DNA from: Thermodesulfovibrionia bacterium
GTDB taxonomy: Bacteria > Nitrospirota > Thermodesulfovibrionia > UBA6902
Reading direction: 5' to 3'
Assembly: GCA_947259645.1 (NCBI GenBank)
Contig: CAMYND010000015.1
Location: 1-43,732, forward strand
DNA length: 43,732 bases
Notes under the pieces: generated by a model
What the model was told of the DNA's origin: nothing
The model's input: the letters and a program-made list of their open reading frames with translations, nothing else
Databases searched by the model: none
In this document: positions 35,789 through 43,732 of the stretch, one piece after another
How the letters are laid out: the number at the start of each line of letters is the position of its first letter
Numbering within the stretch: position 1 is the first letter of the stretch
Translations under genes and position numbers: made by a program

Positions 35789-37042
35789 TTACGATACCCC
35801 GGCCTTTTGCCCGGCAACAGGAAGCATCACCGTAACCGTTGTCCCCTTCTCTTCCTCACTTACAATACTGATCGTTCCTCCGTGCCGTTTAATAATTGCT
35901 TCGGTCATGGACAGTCCGGTGCCGGTTCCCGACCCTACCTGTTTTGTGGTAAAGAACGGGTTTAATGCCTGCCTCAGAACTTCCGGAGACATGCCATTTC
36001 CATTGTCAACAACCTGAAGGGAGATCTGCTCCTTTTTTTCGTTAAAAGAGCTCATGACCTTCACTCTGCCGTTGCCCTCAACAGCATCCAGGGCGTTTTT
36101 CAGAATGTGAAGCAGTACCTGGTTGATCTCGCTCGTGGAACACTCCAGGAGGGGGGTCTGACCAAGTTCCTTTACAAACTCAACAGCGTCCACATCCTCG
36201 GAGTTCAATATGGTTACAGCATCGTCAATACTCTGATTGATATCAAGGTGACCAACTGTTTCAAGGTCAACCCGTGAAAACCTTCTCATGCTGTTGACGA
36301 TCGTAATAATCCTCTCTACACCCCGCTCTACCCTGTCGAACTTCCTGTCCATGGAGTTTTTCATATGATCATAGTTCATGCCATCCAGCAACTCTTTGTA
36401 GGCTTTCCTGAGTTCGTCTTCAAGCGGCTGATCATCCCAGTAGTCAGCCACCCTGATCAGCTTTTCAATACTCTTTTTGAGAAATCCGATCGAGCTTTTT
36501 ACAAACCCGAGCGGGTTGTTTATCTCATGGGCGATACCTGCCGCAAGCGTCCCGATTCCTGCTATCCTGTCCATCTCTATCAGCTGCAGGTCTTTCTGCC
36601 TGAGCTGCTCGGTCTTAACCTTGATTTCCGAGATCTTCTGCTCAAGCATTGAATTCTTGGCACAAATATCCGCCTGCATCTTCCGTATCGAAAGGTGAGT
36701 GCGCACCCGCGCCTTGACCTCTGCCTTGTGAAAGGGCTTTGTTATGTAATCCACCGCCCCCAGTTCAAATCCCCGTGTTATGTCTTCTATATTCGCGTTT
36801 GCCGAGAGAAAGATGACCGGCACCTCTTTTGTTGCGCGATCCGCCTTTAATGTTTCGCACACGTTATATCCATCAATGCCGGGCATGATAATATCCAGCA
36901 GGATCAGGTCCGGGATCTCATCTTTAATCATACTCAGGGCTTCTTCACCGCTCTCTGCTACCCTGCATTTTCCCAGATTTTCCAGGAGTTTCTGAAGTGT
37001 CTTCCTGCTTACCAGCTCGTCATCAACTATGAGTATTTCCAA
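35789..37042 (-). CDS. REC-histidine kinase (cytosolic)
   Basis: A 417-residue protein: receiver (1-118; D7/D8, D50 in LLDIIMPGIDG, K102), coiled linker (about 120-160), HisKA with H172 in GIAHEINNPLGF and an extended dimerisation helix pair, then HATPase (ILKNALDAV, DNGNGM, GSGTGTGLSMTEAI). It has no sensor or membrane segment. Its kinase core resembles that at 40670, including the long insertion after the His helix. It lies 21 bases after the hybrid kinase gene; the three minus-strand genes form one operon. Confidence 0.92.
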   Translation of the reverse strand: MEILIVDDELVSRKTLQKLLENLGKCRVAESGEEALSMIKDEIPDLILLDIIMPGIDGYNVCETLKADRATKEVPVIFLSANANIEDITRGFELGAVDYITKPFHKAEVKARVRTHLSIRKMQADICAKNSMLEQKISEIKVKTEQLRQKDLQLIEMDRIAGIGTLAAGIAHEINNPLGFVKSSIGFLKKSIEKLIRVADYWDDQPLEDELRKAYKELLDGMNYDHMKNSMDRKFDRVERGVERIITIVNSMRRFSRVDLETVGHLDINQSIDDAVTILNSEDVDAVEFVKELGQTPLLECSTSEINQVLLHILKNALDAVEGNGRVKVMSSFNEKKEQISLQVVDNGNGMSPEVLRQALNPFFTTKQVGSGTGTGLSMTEAIIKRHGGTISIVSEEEKGTTVTVMLPVAGQKAGVS

Positions 37043-37063
37043 CGTCTATCCTCCACTATATAT

Positions 37064-39538
37064 CTATCGGCTTTTCACGTAATTTATTAAGCGGTTATAT
37101 TCCTCTTCCAGTTTGTCCAGCATTTCATCGCCACCCTTAAGTGAAGCTGAATCAGCTATATCCTGGAGTTTAAAGGCGACTCCGGAGAGGTCGTCTGCAG
37201 TCAGGATCCCTGATCCGCCCTTAATGGAGTGGGACTCTCTCCTCACTACTTCCAGATTATTATCGACGATCCCCTGCCGTATATTTTTAATCTGCCCCTC
37301 TGTTTTTTCCAGAAATTCGTTAAGAATTTCCGTGAGGAACTCCTCGTCATTGTCATACTGCTCAAGCGCCCGGTCGTAGTCCATGGGATCTTTTCCGGAA
37401 ACGTCATTCACATCTTTTTGTTCTGTCTCTCCGGACTTCCCTTCCGCGTCAGGGCCGGGAACCGATAATCCGCACTCTGGTCTGTCCGGTGCGGTCCATC
37501 TCACGATCATCGCAAGAAGATCTTCTCTTTTCACCGGCTTGGACAGGTAATCAATCATTCCTGAAGCCGCGCACCTGTCCCTGTCAGCCTTTGCGGTGTT
37601 TGCTGTCATGGCTATGATCGGTATATTCATACCCTTCTCAGCAAGATATGCACGTATTTTCTCTGTGGCTTCACAGCCATCCATGACCGGCATCTGCATG
37701 TCCATAAGAATAACGCCGTATTTTTTCAGCTTTACCGCTTCAACCGCTTTTTTTCCGTTTTCCGCAAGGTCAACAGTGTACCCTGCCTTGTGGAGGTACA
37801 TGGTCGTTACCTTCTGGTTGGTCGGGTGGTCTTCAGCAAGGAGAATCGGTACTTTCAGGTTCATTTCATCAGCAATGGTATAGCGTGTAATGAGGTCGCC
37901 ATCCAGCTGACCGCCCTTGTTGGCACAGCCCATAACCGCTGTCATGACCTTGAATATCTCTTCTTTGCCGATCGGCTTGGTGAGGTAACCCTGAATACCC
38001 ATTTCCTTGCACCGTTTACTGTCTCCCCTGATCCCGAGTGTTGTATTCATAACAATCGGGATATCTTTCAATAATTTATGTCCCCGTATCGCGGCAGCGA
38101 GGTCAAAGCCGTTCATCTTCGGCATTGCCGAGTCAGTCAGGACCAGGTCAAAACTCTCTCGTTCAAAGGCTGCGTCAATAAGCATTGACAGGGCCTGGTC
38201 ACCGTCTTTTGCCTCTACAGCTGTACACCCCCAGAAGCCGATATATTCACCCATGGTAGTCCTGCTGACATGGTTTGAATCCACAACAAGGACTTTCATC
38301 TCAACAAGATCAGACTTTTCATCAGGGCTCTTTTTTTCCTGGACAGGTTCTTTTTTAAGTAAAGCGGTAAACCAGAATATACTTCCACTGCCAGGCTCGC
38401 TTTCAACGCCGATCTCTCCGCTCATGAGCTCTACGAGCTGTTTCGAGATTGCCATTCCAAGACCAGTACCTCCGTAGTTCCGCGTTGTTGAACCGTCTGC
38501 CTGGACAAAGGGGTCAAAGATCACCTGCTGCTTCTCCTTCGCGATGCCTATTCCGGTATCTGTAACAAAAAAACGGAGCAGAATCGTATCGCCGTGGTCC
38601 TCAACCAGTTCCGCCTTGACAGACACATCGCCCTCAGCAGTAAATTTGAGGGCATTGCCGGCAAGATTCACAATTACCTGCCTGAGCCTGCCCGGATCTC
38701 CTATCAGCCGTGCAGGTATTTGGGGAGAGAGGTAGGACACAAACCTCAGCCCCTTCTGTTTTGCCCGATAGGTAAAACCATTGGTCATGTCCCGGAACAT
38801 GCGGCTGATGTCAAAATGCACTTCCTCCAACTCAAGCTTTCTCGCCTCTATTTTGGAGAAATCAAGGACATCGTTGATCAGGTCATGGAGTGCCTTTGCC
38901 TCGGAGTTAATGGTATAGAGGAGGTCTCTCTGATGATTGTCCAGCTGAGTGTCCATTACAAGATCGGCCATGCCGATGATCCCGTTTAAGGGTGTCCGGA
39001 CTTCATGGCTGATGTTTGCGAGAAACTCCCTTTTAGCAAAATTGGCCTCATCCGCGGCTTCACGTGCCTTGACCAGGTTACGCATATTTTTCTGATAGGT
39101 CTCTTCTATGGCCCTCACCTTCCGGTTCATCTGATTTTTCTGTACTGCCATAACTTTTTTGTCTTCTGTACGATTCCACTCTGACAGGAAAAGATCAACA
39201 GACAATCTGACAGCCTTTTCTCCATACCTGTCATCATCACTGCCTTTTAAAGCAAATAACAGAACGCCCTTTGGGTCTTTGACCAGAAGGGCATGGAAAG
39301 GGTCGCCGGAAGCTCCGCCATTGTTATCAGGGGCAGCGTCATTTACTGTTTCCGTGACCATACGATCTTCTGTTTCATCGGGCAGATCCAATGCATATCC
39401 TGCAGAATATGTTTTCCCCAGCTCTGAAACAAAACGGAACCCTCCTTCAGGGAACTGCCTGAGCAGCATCTCAAGCATCTGCTCAGTATCTTTTTCGCGC
39501 TCGTCTACTCCACCTGTTATTGTGTCAAGAATACCCAC
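37064..39538 (-). CDS. Hybrid histidine kinase HisKA-HATPase-REC-REC-HPt
   Basis: I start it at GTG 39538 (824 residues): GGAGG lies nine bases upstream and the start is four bases after the HDOD stop. The longer frame from 39589 overlaps that gene by 47 bases without a site. Domains: an N-terminal region of about 150 residues of unknown fold, HisKA with H178 in [12 protein letters not shown], HATPase ([28 protein letters not shown]), REC1 (D469 in [11 protein letters not shown]), REC2 (D613 in [11 protein letters not shown]) and HPt with H770 in SHSIKGGSG. No membrane helix. A complete relay in one protein. Confidence 0.92.
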   Translation of the reverse strand: MGILDTITGGVDEREKDTEQMLEMLLRQFPEGGFRFVSELGKTYSAGYALDLPDETEDRMVTETVNDAAPDNNGGASGDPFHALLVKDPKGVLLFALKGSDDDRYGEKAVRLSVDLFLSEWNRTEDKKVMAVQKNQMNRKVRAIEETYQKNMRNLVKAREAADEANFAKREFLANISHEVRTPLNGIIGMADLVMDTQLDNHQRDLLYTINSEAKALHDLINDVLDFSKIEARKLELEEVHFDISRMFRDMTNGFTYRAKQKGLRFVSYLSPQIPARLIGDPGRLRQVIVNLAGNALKFTAEGDVSVKAELVEDHGDTILLRFFVTDTGIGIAKEKQQVIFDPFVQADGSTTRNYGGTGLGMAISKQLVELMSGEIGVESEPGSGSIFWFTALLKKEPVQEKKSPDEKSDLVEMKVLVVDSNHVSRTTMGEYIGFWGCTAVEAKDGDQALSMLIDAAFERESFDLVLTDSAMPKMNGFDLAAAIRGHKLLKDIPIVMNTTLGIRGDSKRCKEMGIQGYLTKPIGKEEIFKVMTAVMGCANKGGQLDGDLITRYTIADEMNLKVPILLAEDHPTNQKVTTMYLHKAGYTVDLAENGKKAVEAVKLKKYGVILMDMQMPVMDGCEATEKIRAYLAEKGMNIPIIAMTANTAKADRDRCAASGMIDYLSKPVKREDLLAMIVRWTAPDRPECGLSVPGPDAEGKSGETEQKDVNDVSGKDPMDYDRALEQYDNDEEFLTEILNEFLEKTEGQIKNIRQGIVDNNLEVVRRESHSIKGGSGILTADDLSGVAFKLQDIADSASLKGGDEMLDKLEEEYNRLINYVKSR

Positions 39539-39542
39539 AGTG

Positions 39543-40394
39543 CTATTCCTCCCGCTGGTCAAAAAGCTCCTTTGCCTTTTCCATCTCATCAGGCAGGGCC
39601 TTTACCAGCGCTTTATATTCATTAACATTACTGACAATGTATTGAGTCAGGTCAGGTGACAGCATGCCGTCCATTCCGGCTATGACTGTGTAGTTCAGCT
39701 CTGACACAAGGGCATCAGCAACCTGTATTATCGAGGCAGGACTGTCAGGAGAATGTTCCCCGTTCATCTGATGGTGTGACCGTATTCCTTCCTGCACACT
39801 CTCGGGCAGTCCCCATTCACGGGCCAGCAAATACCCCAGTTCACAGTGGTCTGTCCCGAGTATTTTCTGTTCATGTTCAGGAAATGTTCCGGAGCTTTTG
39901 TCGTATGTCTGACAGACCTCCAGAAAGAGCTCAGGCATGACCTGGTCCTCAACAATCAGCCCTATATCATGGAGAATACCGCAGAGGTAGGCATCCTCTC
40001 CGATGCGTCCGAAAATGAGCTCGGAAATCATCTTACTGCATATGCCCACAGCGGTTGAATGCAGCCACAGCCGTGCCCTTGAAAAATATTCCTCACCTGA
40101 ATCCTGTTCAAAAATGTCCCGCAGCGCTGAGGTGAAAATCATACCGTGAAGGTTTCTCATGCCCACAAGCATCAGCGCTCTTGAAATACTGTCAATAGTA
40201 TGCTGCTGACCGAAATAGGAACTGTTCGCGATTCGCAGAAGCCGAACAACAAGGGTCGGATCCATCTCGATGATCTTTTCAAAGTCCTGGACTGTGCTCC
40301 GGTGGTCTGAAAGGAGTCTGTTGAGACGAAGCGCCACATGAGGCAGGGTCTTCAGTTTTTTAAACCTGCCCAGTATTTTTTCCGCACTCTCCAT
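39543..40394 (-). CDS. HDOD-domain protein
   Basis: A 283-residue protein of the HDOD family (HD-related output domain). Seen: [11 protein letters not shown] start, [24 protein letters not shown] (about 38-61), [13 protein letters not shown], and the HD-type segment [10 protein letters not shown] with later HHQMNG. HDOD proteins are usually non-enzymatic signalling modules near chemotaxis, motility and c-di-GMP genes. First gene of the minus-strand operon with two kinases; a sigma-28-like promoter lies about 80 bases upstream. Confidence 0.9.
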   Translation of the reverse strand: MESAEKILGRFKKLKTLPHVALRLNRLLSDHRSTVQDFEKIIEMDPTLVVRLLRIANSSYFGQQHTIDSISRALMLVGMRNLHGMIFTSALRDIFEQDSGEEYFSRARLWLHSTAVGICSKMISELIFGRIGEDAYLCGILHDIGLIVEDQVMPELFLEVCQTYDKSSGTFPEHEQKILGTDHCELGYLLAREWGLPESVQEGIRSHHQMNGEHSPDSPASIIQVADALVSELNYTVIAGMDGMLSPDLTQYIVSNVNEYKALVKALPDEMEKAKELFDQREE

Positions 40395-40442
40395 AGCATG
40401 TGTGAATAAACTTATTTACTTCATTTTCTCAAATGGTTACAT

Positions 40443-40470
40443 TAAAGAACCTGTGCAGATCCTCCGATAT
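40443..40470 (+). promoter_or_regulatory. Sigma-28-like promoter, first copy
   Basis: TAAA (40443-40446) and TCCGATAT (40463-40470), 16 bases apart, reading toward the kinase gene at 40670. It is part of a 59-bp direct repeat whose second copy begins 161 bases further on. Its -10 element is one half of a TCCGAT...ATCGGA palindrome shared with a minus-strand promoter. Confidence 0.5.
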
Positions 40471-40472
40471 TA

Positions 40473-40499
40473 TTATCGGAACATACAGGATATTCCTTA
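40473..40499 (-). promoter_or_regulatory. Sigma-28-like promoter for the HDOD operon
   Basis: On the minus strand: TAAGGAAT (40499-40492), 11 bases, TCCGATAA (40480-40473), close to the FliA consensus. It reads toward the HDOD gene starting at 40394. Its -10 is the mirror of the plus-strand -10 at 40463-40470, so the two promoters face apart from one palindrome. Confidence 0.5.
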
Positions 40500-40603
40500 A
40501 GCTTTATTATGAGAGGAAAACAGGACGTGACGAACAACAGTTATAAGGGCGTTGCATGCACCGCACCTGCATGATATGAAATATGGGGGTTTAAAAATAG
40601 CAC

Positions 40604-40631
40604 TAAAGAAAATCTATAAACCCTCCGATAT
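40604..40631 (+). promoter_or_regulatory. Sigma-28-like promoter, second copy
   Basis: TAAAGAA (40604-40610) and TCCGATAT (40624-40631), with the same 16-base spacing as the first copy and 39 bases before the kinase ATG at 40670. From 40622 to 40662 it matches 40461-40501 at 30 of 41 positions. Confidence 0.5.
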
Positions 40632-40669
40632 AGTTAACGGAACGTAGAAACATTTCCTTGAGGTGATAA

Positions 40670-41521
40670 ATGATACAGAGTCATGATACGGACAATGGAA
40701 CAACCCGGACAGGTGAGAACCCCGAGGGGAAGGAAGCCCTCGACTCAAATCTCATTCACAACGCAAAAATGACCCTGATGGGTGAACTCCTTGCCGGCGT
40801 TACCCATGAGATAAAAAACCCCCTCGCCTTTGTCCAGGCAAACATGGGCAACTTCAGGAAGTTTCTCGACAAGCTCCTGAAGCTGATCGACACGTACGAT
40901 GATCTGGAGCTCCCAGATGAGACAAAAAAAGAGATCGAAAAAATAAAAACTGAGATCAATTACGACTATATCAAAAAAAGAGTCTCCGAGATGACCGACA
41001 GGTCCAAAGACGGTGTCGACCGCATATCAAAGATCATAACGGGCATTTCCAATTTTTCCCGGCGTGACACGGATAAGTACGAAGCCGCTGACATCAACAA
41101 CGCCATTGATACAACACTGGAAATCCTGTACCACGAATACAAGAACCGAATTGAGATTATCAAAGAATATGGGGATTTTCCACCCGCGGTCTGCAATATC
41201 GGCAAGCTGAACCAGGTTTTCATGAACATCCTGGTCAATGCATGCCATGCGATCGAGGATACGGGGGAAATAAGAGTAAAGACAAGCACTGAAAGCGGAA
41301 TGGTCTGCATTGCAATCAGTGATTCAGGAAGCGGCATACCTGAAGACGTGGCAAAAAAGATCTTTGATCCTTTTTTTACTACCAAACCTGAAGGCAAGGG
41401 TACGGGGATCGGTCTTGCGATAAGCCAGGAAATAATCAGGGAACATAAGGGCAGCATATCCCTGCAAAGCAGAGAAGGAGAAGGCACAACCTTTACTATC
41501 AAGGTTCCCCTGAAGCGCTGA
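40670..41521 (+). CDS. Cytosolic histidine kinase without sensor domain
   Basis: A 283-residue minimal kinase: a 30-residue N-terminus, HisKA with H46 in GVTHEIKNPLAF and an elongated helical hairpin (insertion about 70-110), and HATPase with NILVNACHAI, DSGSGIPED and GKGTGIGLAIS. No sensor or membrane segment, so it must be switched by a partner. Close relative of the kinase core at 35789. GAGGTGAT precedes the ATG. The REC-PAS gene follows after 75 bases with its own promoter-like sequence. Confidence 0.92.
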   Translation: MIQSHDTDNGTTRTGENPEGKEALDSNLIHNAKMTLMGELLAGVTHEIKNPLAFVQANMGNFRKFLDKLLKLIDTYDDLELPDETKKEIEKIKTEINYDYIKKRVSEMTDRSKDGVDRISKIITGISNFSRRDTDKYEAADINNAIDTTLEILYHEYKNRIEIIKEYGDFPPAVCNIGKLNQVFMNILVNACHAIEDTGEIRVKTSTESGMVCIAISDSGSGIPEDVAKKIFDPFFTTKPEGKGTGIGLAISQEIIREHKGSISLQSREGEGTTFTIKVPLKR

Positions 41522-41542
41522 ACACAGGCACAAAAAAATAAT

Positions 41543-41571
41543 CTGCCATGAAAATGAATTTGTTATATAAT
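41543..41571 (+). promoter_or_regulatory. Sigma-70-like promoter before the REC-PAS gene
   Basis: CTGCCA (41543-41548, 4 of 6 to TTGACA), a 17-base spacer and a perfect TATAAT (41566-41571), 25 bases before the start codon at 41597. It allows expression independent of the upstream kinase. Confidence 0.5.
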
Positions 41572-41596
41572 TGCAGGAAAAAAGAAGGAGGATGTT

Positions 41597-42385
41597 ATGG
41601 CCGATGATTCAAAGGTAACGATACTGTGTGTGGATGATGAACAGGACATTGTTGACAGCCTGTTCGACACCTTCATGGACTCTTATAATGTGAAGACCGC
41701 CTGCAGCGGGGCAGATGCATTGAAGATATTCGATGAAGAGGACATTGCCGTTGTGATAACGGACCAGCGGATGCCCGAGATGGAAGGCACAGAGCTTCTC
41801 GAAAAGATCCATGAAAAAAAGACGGCCTGCAAAAAGATCCTCCTTACAGGGTACGCGGATATCAATGCTGCCATCGATGCCATTAACAAAGGCTCTGTTG
41901 ACAAATACTTTTCCAAACCCTGGGATGATGATGAACTGACACGGGCAGTGGAGCACCTTGTTTCCATGTATGACTTTGATAAGTTCCTGAACCAGATGCA
42001 GAATGACGGGGACCGCATTACAAGAGAGATGAACTCTGTTAAATCCGCCTCAGTCGCTATAAGTGATTTTTTTGATAATTACCATATGGGGGTGTGCATA
42101 TTTGATGCAGACAACAGGGCTGCCTTTCTGAATAAAAAAGGATGTTCTCTCTTGAATTACAAAAATACCAGTGGCATAACAGGAATGGGGTTCAAAGACG
42201 TTTTCCTCGTTGACCCGGTCGCAAAAAAAGAATTTCAGCGCAAACTTTCGAAGGGTAAAGCATCACCGATAAAAATAGATGCACGAGAGAGCGACGGAAC
42301 AAAGACAGTACTTATCTCGAGCCTGGTCTTTGACGGAGGAGAAGGCAGCGACAAGGTCTGCGGCGTTGTTTTCATGAAAGAATAA
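41597..42385 (+). CDS. REC-PAS response regulator
   Basis: A 262-residue protein: receiver (about 7-125; DDE at 13-15, D56 in ITDQRMPEMEG, Lys in YFSKPWDDDE) of the RpfG-like subtype seen in the kinase at 22319, a short helical linker, and a PAS-like domain (about 150-260; FDNYHMGVCIFDADNRAAFLNKKGC). No DNA-binding or enzymatic output. AAGGAGGATGTT precedes the ATG. Probably the partner of the kinase encoded upstream. Confidence 0.9.
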   Translation: MADDSKVTILCVDDEQDIVDSLFDTFMDSYNVKTACSGADALKIFDEEDIAVVITDQRMPEMEGTELLEKIHEKKTACKKILLTGYADINAAIDAINKGSVDKYFSKPWDDDELTRAVEHLVSMYDFDKFLNQMQNDGDRITREMNSVKSASVAISDFFDNYHMGVCIFDADNRAAFLNKKGCSLLNYKNTSGITGMGFKDVFLVDPVAKKEFQRKLSKGKASPIKIDARESDGTKTVLISSLVFDGGEGSDKVCGVVFMKE

Positions 42386-42401
42386 GAATTCTGCATGAAT
42401 G

Positions 42402-42530
42402 AAAAATGTCAAAATTAAAATGTCAAATAAAATCCCGATGCCTTAATGACAAAACATACTGTAACATCAGTTCTTTGAACTTCAGATTTTGACATTCAAT
42501 TGGCATTTGAGCTTTGATATTTGACATTGG
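42402..42530. repeat. Dispersed inverted-repeat element, copy B
   Basis: Contains TGTCAAATAAAATCCCGATG on the left and GATTTTGACATTCAATTGG on the right, the same blocks as copy A at 19925-20095, plus several scattered TGTCAAA/TTTGACA words in opposite orientation. It lies between convergent genes and may help terminate both transcripts. No coding potential. Confidence 0.6.
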
Positions 42531-42571
42531 CAGGATGTATTCACACTATGTATAAGCGTATAAATCAGCTC

Positions 42572-43096
42572 TCAGGAACACGCAGTTAAATTCGGCTGAC
42601 CAAGACGTTCTTCAAATGATGTCTGAAGAAGGGTTGCGTACCGTTCGTTATTCTGCTTCAGCACTTCGGCGATCATCCCCTCCAGGGCCTTTCCGATAAT
42701 CGGGATCTTCACCTTGAGATTGATATCTACCGTGCGTCTGCTGTGCGATTCACCGTGATCATCCCAGACAACATTGATAAGACATGAAATTTTCTTCTGA
42801 AAAAAGTGGGGGATTACCTTTGTCCTGAAGGTCGCGGTACTGCTGTCCCACTCAGTTTCTTCAACAAAGGTCAGCATGTCCGGTGTTATGACCTTTTTTG
42901 CGATGGCAGGGATCTTCCCCTCCACGCTCCATTCTGTTTTTTTAAAGAACCTGTTGTCTGATTTCCTGAACTCGCACACTTTATAGGTTTTTACATTCTC
43001 GATCTGGTCCATGGGGACCGGGTCATCCCCCTCCTCAAGGATCGAAACAATGTCATCTTTGGGCCATGCAAAGGTGTGTTCTATTATGATATTCAT
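42572..43096 (-). CDS. DUF2505-type SRPBCC-fold protein
   Basis: A 174-residue protein with the layout of DUF2505, a START/SRPBCC-like lipid- or ligand-binding fold: an N-terminal strand IIIEHTFAWP, a run of strands with EWSVEGKIPAIAKKVI and EETEWDSSTATFRTKVIPH, and a long C-terminal helix (about 135-165) lining the cavity. Soluble, no signal peptide. GGAGACCGC stands before the ATG; a perfect TTGACA is about 55 bases upstream but without a convincing -10 at normal spacing. Function unknown for the family. Confidence 0.75.
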   Translation of the reverse strand: MNIIIEHTFAWPKDDIVSILEEGDDPVPMDQIENVKTYKVCEFRKSDNRFFKKTEWSVEGKIPAIAKKVITPDMLTFVEETEWDSSTATFRTKVIPHFFQKKISCLINVVWDDHGESHSRRTVDINLKVKIPIIGKALEGMIAEVLKQNNERYATLLQTSFEERLGQPNLTACS

Positions 43097-43385
43097 GCGG
43101 TCTCCTCTTCGTGTACGTATTTTACCTTAAAGCACAGTTCTTCCAAATGTCAAAGGTTGTCCTGCCCTGTTCATTTTCCTCTTTACACATGAACCGTAAA
43201 TGATTACAATGGTTGATAATTAGTATGCGGGAATATACCTGCTTCCCTGTTCAGGCAGAGCGGGGATGAACAGAAGTGCCATAATTTAAAAGATTTTTCA
43301 ATGTCATCCAGATGGTTATTTTTTGACTTCAGAATTCTTTTAAAATGCCGTAATAAATAGAATAACACTCTATGAAGGAGGTACC

Positions 43386-43732
43386 ATGAGAAACGTACCC
43401 ATGGATATGCTGGAATCCGGTGCGAACATTGTGAATGAAACAGTCAAGTATTCTTTGGCAACGGCTGAATATACCGGCCTTGTTTCACTGAGCTATGTTA
43501 AACGGGGCGGTGGTTTTATCATTGATCCGATCGCAAAGGTAACTGCGCCTGTAATCGACGCATCCGGCAAGGCCTGCAAGGCAACGGCAGAGGGGATCAC
43601 AACGGCCTATAAAAAGACCGCTGATGGTTTTGAATGGGCCTACAAAAAGACCGCCGGTGGACTGGGATGGCTTGTCGACGCCATACCAATGCCCGCACCC
43701 GGAAAGAGAGTCCGCGAGATCGAGGACAGGCT
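43386..43732 (+). CDS. Unidentified protein, 5' part only (runs off window)
   Basis: An open frame of at least 115 codons from ATG 43386, preceded by AAGGAGG at 43376-43382 and continuing past the window end. The visible part starts MRNVPMDMLESGANIVNETV and contains alanine-rich amphipathic segments with a short repeat (TAYKKTADGFEW then WAYKKTAGGLGW, about residues 76-99). No family recognised. The excellent Shine-Dalgarno and coding-like composition support a real gene. Confidence 0.7.
   Translation, partial: MRNVPMDMLESGANIVNETVKYSLATAEYTGLVSLSYVKRGGGFIIDPIAKVTAPVIDASGKACKATAEGITTAYKKTADGFEWAYKKTAGGLGWLVDAIPMPAPGKRVREIEDR

Overview
The window looks like chromosomal DNA of a motile Gram-negative bacterium. 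An RND pump with its TolC-type outer-membrane partner implies an outer membrane. Genes are packed and moderate in GC, Shine-Dalgarno sites are mostly AGGAG-like, and gaps carry short dispersed repeats of the kind common in Nitrospirota and Desulfobacterota genomes. The phylum is a guess; no rRNA or ribosomal-protein gene is present. No prophage, transposase or CRISPR array was found.

Left part (1-12.4 kb), mainly housekeeping: a HAD phosphatase, an SDR of the dTDP-4-dehydrorhamnose reductase type, a DUF155/RMND1-type membrane protein, tyrosyl-tRNA synthetase, a bifunctional GDP-mannose enzyme, a PPOX-fold protein, exonuclease III, UvrB, a macro-domain hydrolase and a membrane metallophosphoesterase. 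Next (12.4-18.8 kb) is a four-gene operon tetR - outer-membrane factor - membrane-fusion protein - RND pump, headed by a double palindromic operator.

Central and right part (18.9-42.4 kb), the unusual region. A minus-strand group encodes an actin-like ATPase with an N-terminal extension, a degenerate receiver protein with an acidic tail, and a MinD/ParA-type ATPase. Divergent from it is a six-gene phosphorelay operon: REC-kinase, REC-REC-PAS, REC-REC-kinase, REC-PAS-PAS-kinase-REC-HPt, free HPt, free REC. Then comes a second cassette: a repetitive coiled-coil protein, a large dynamin-like GTPase, a glycine-zipper membrane protein and a small PLDc_N-type membrane protein. Further right are HDOD - hybrid kinase - REC-kinase on the minus strand and, divergent from them, kinase - REC-PAS. 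In all, six histidine kinases, twelve canonical receiver domains and three HPt domains lie in about 20 kb. None of the kinases has an evident membrane segment, and no receiver protein has a DNA-binding or GGDEF/EAL output domain.

Five sequences resembling flagellar sigma-28 (FliA) promoters (TAAA-N15/16-CCGATA) lie upstream of the phosphorelay operon, the coiled-coil/dynamin cassette and both right-hand signalling operons; the best is upstream of the coiled-coil gene. Working model (inference): a cytosolic phosphorelay, co-expressed with motility genes, acts on cytoskeletal or membrane-remodelling machinery (actin-like filament, ParA-type positioning ATPase, dynamin-like GTPase with coiled-coil partner) instead of on transcription. 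The window ends with a DUF2505-type protein and the start of an unidentified protein cut by the window edge.
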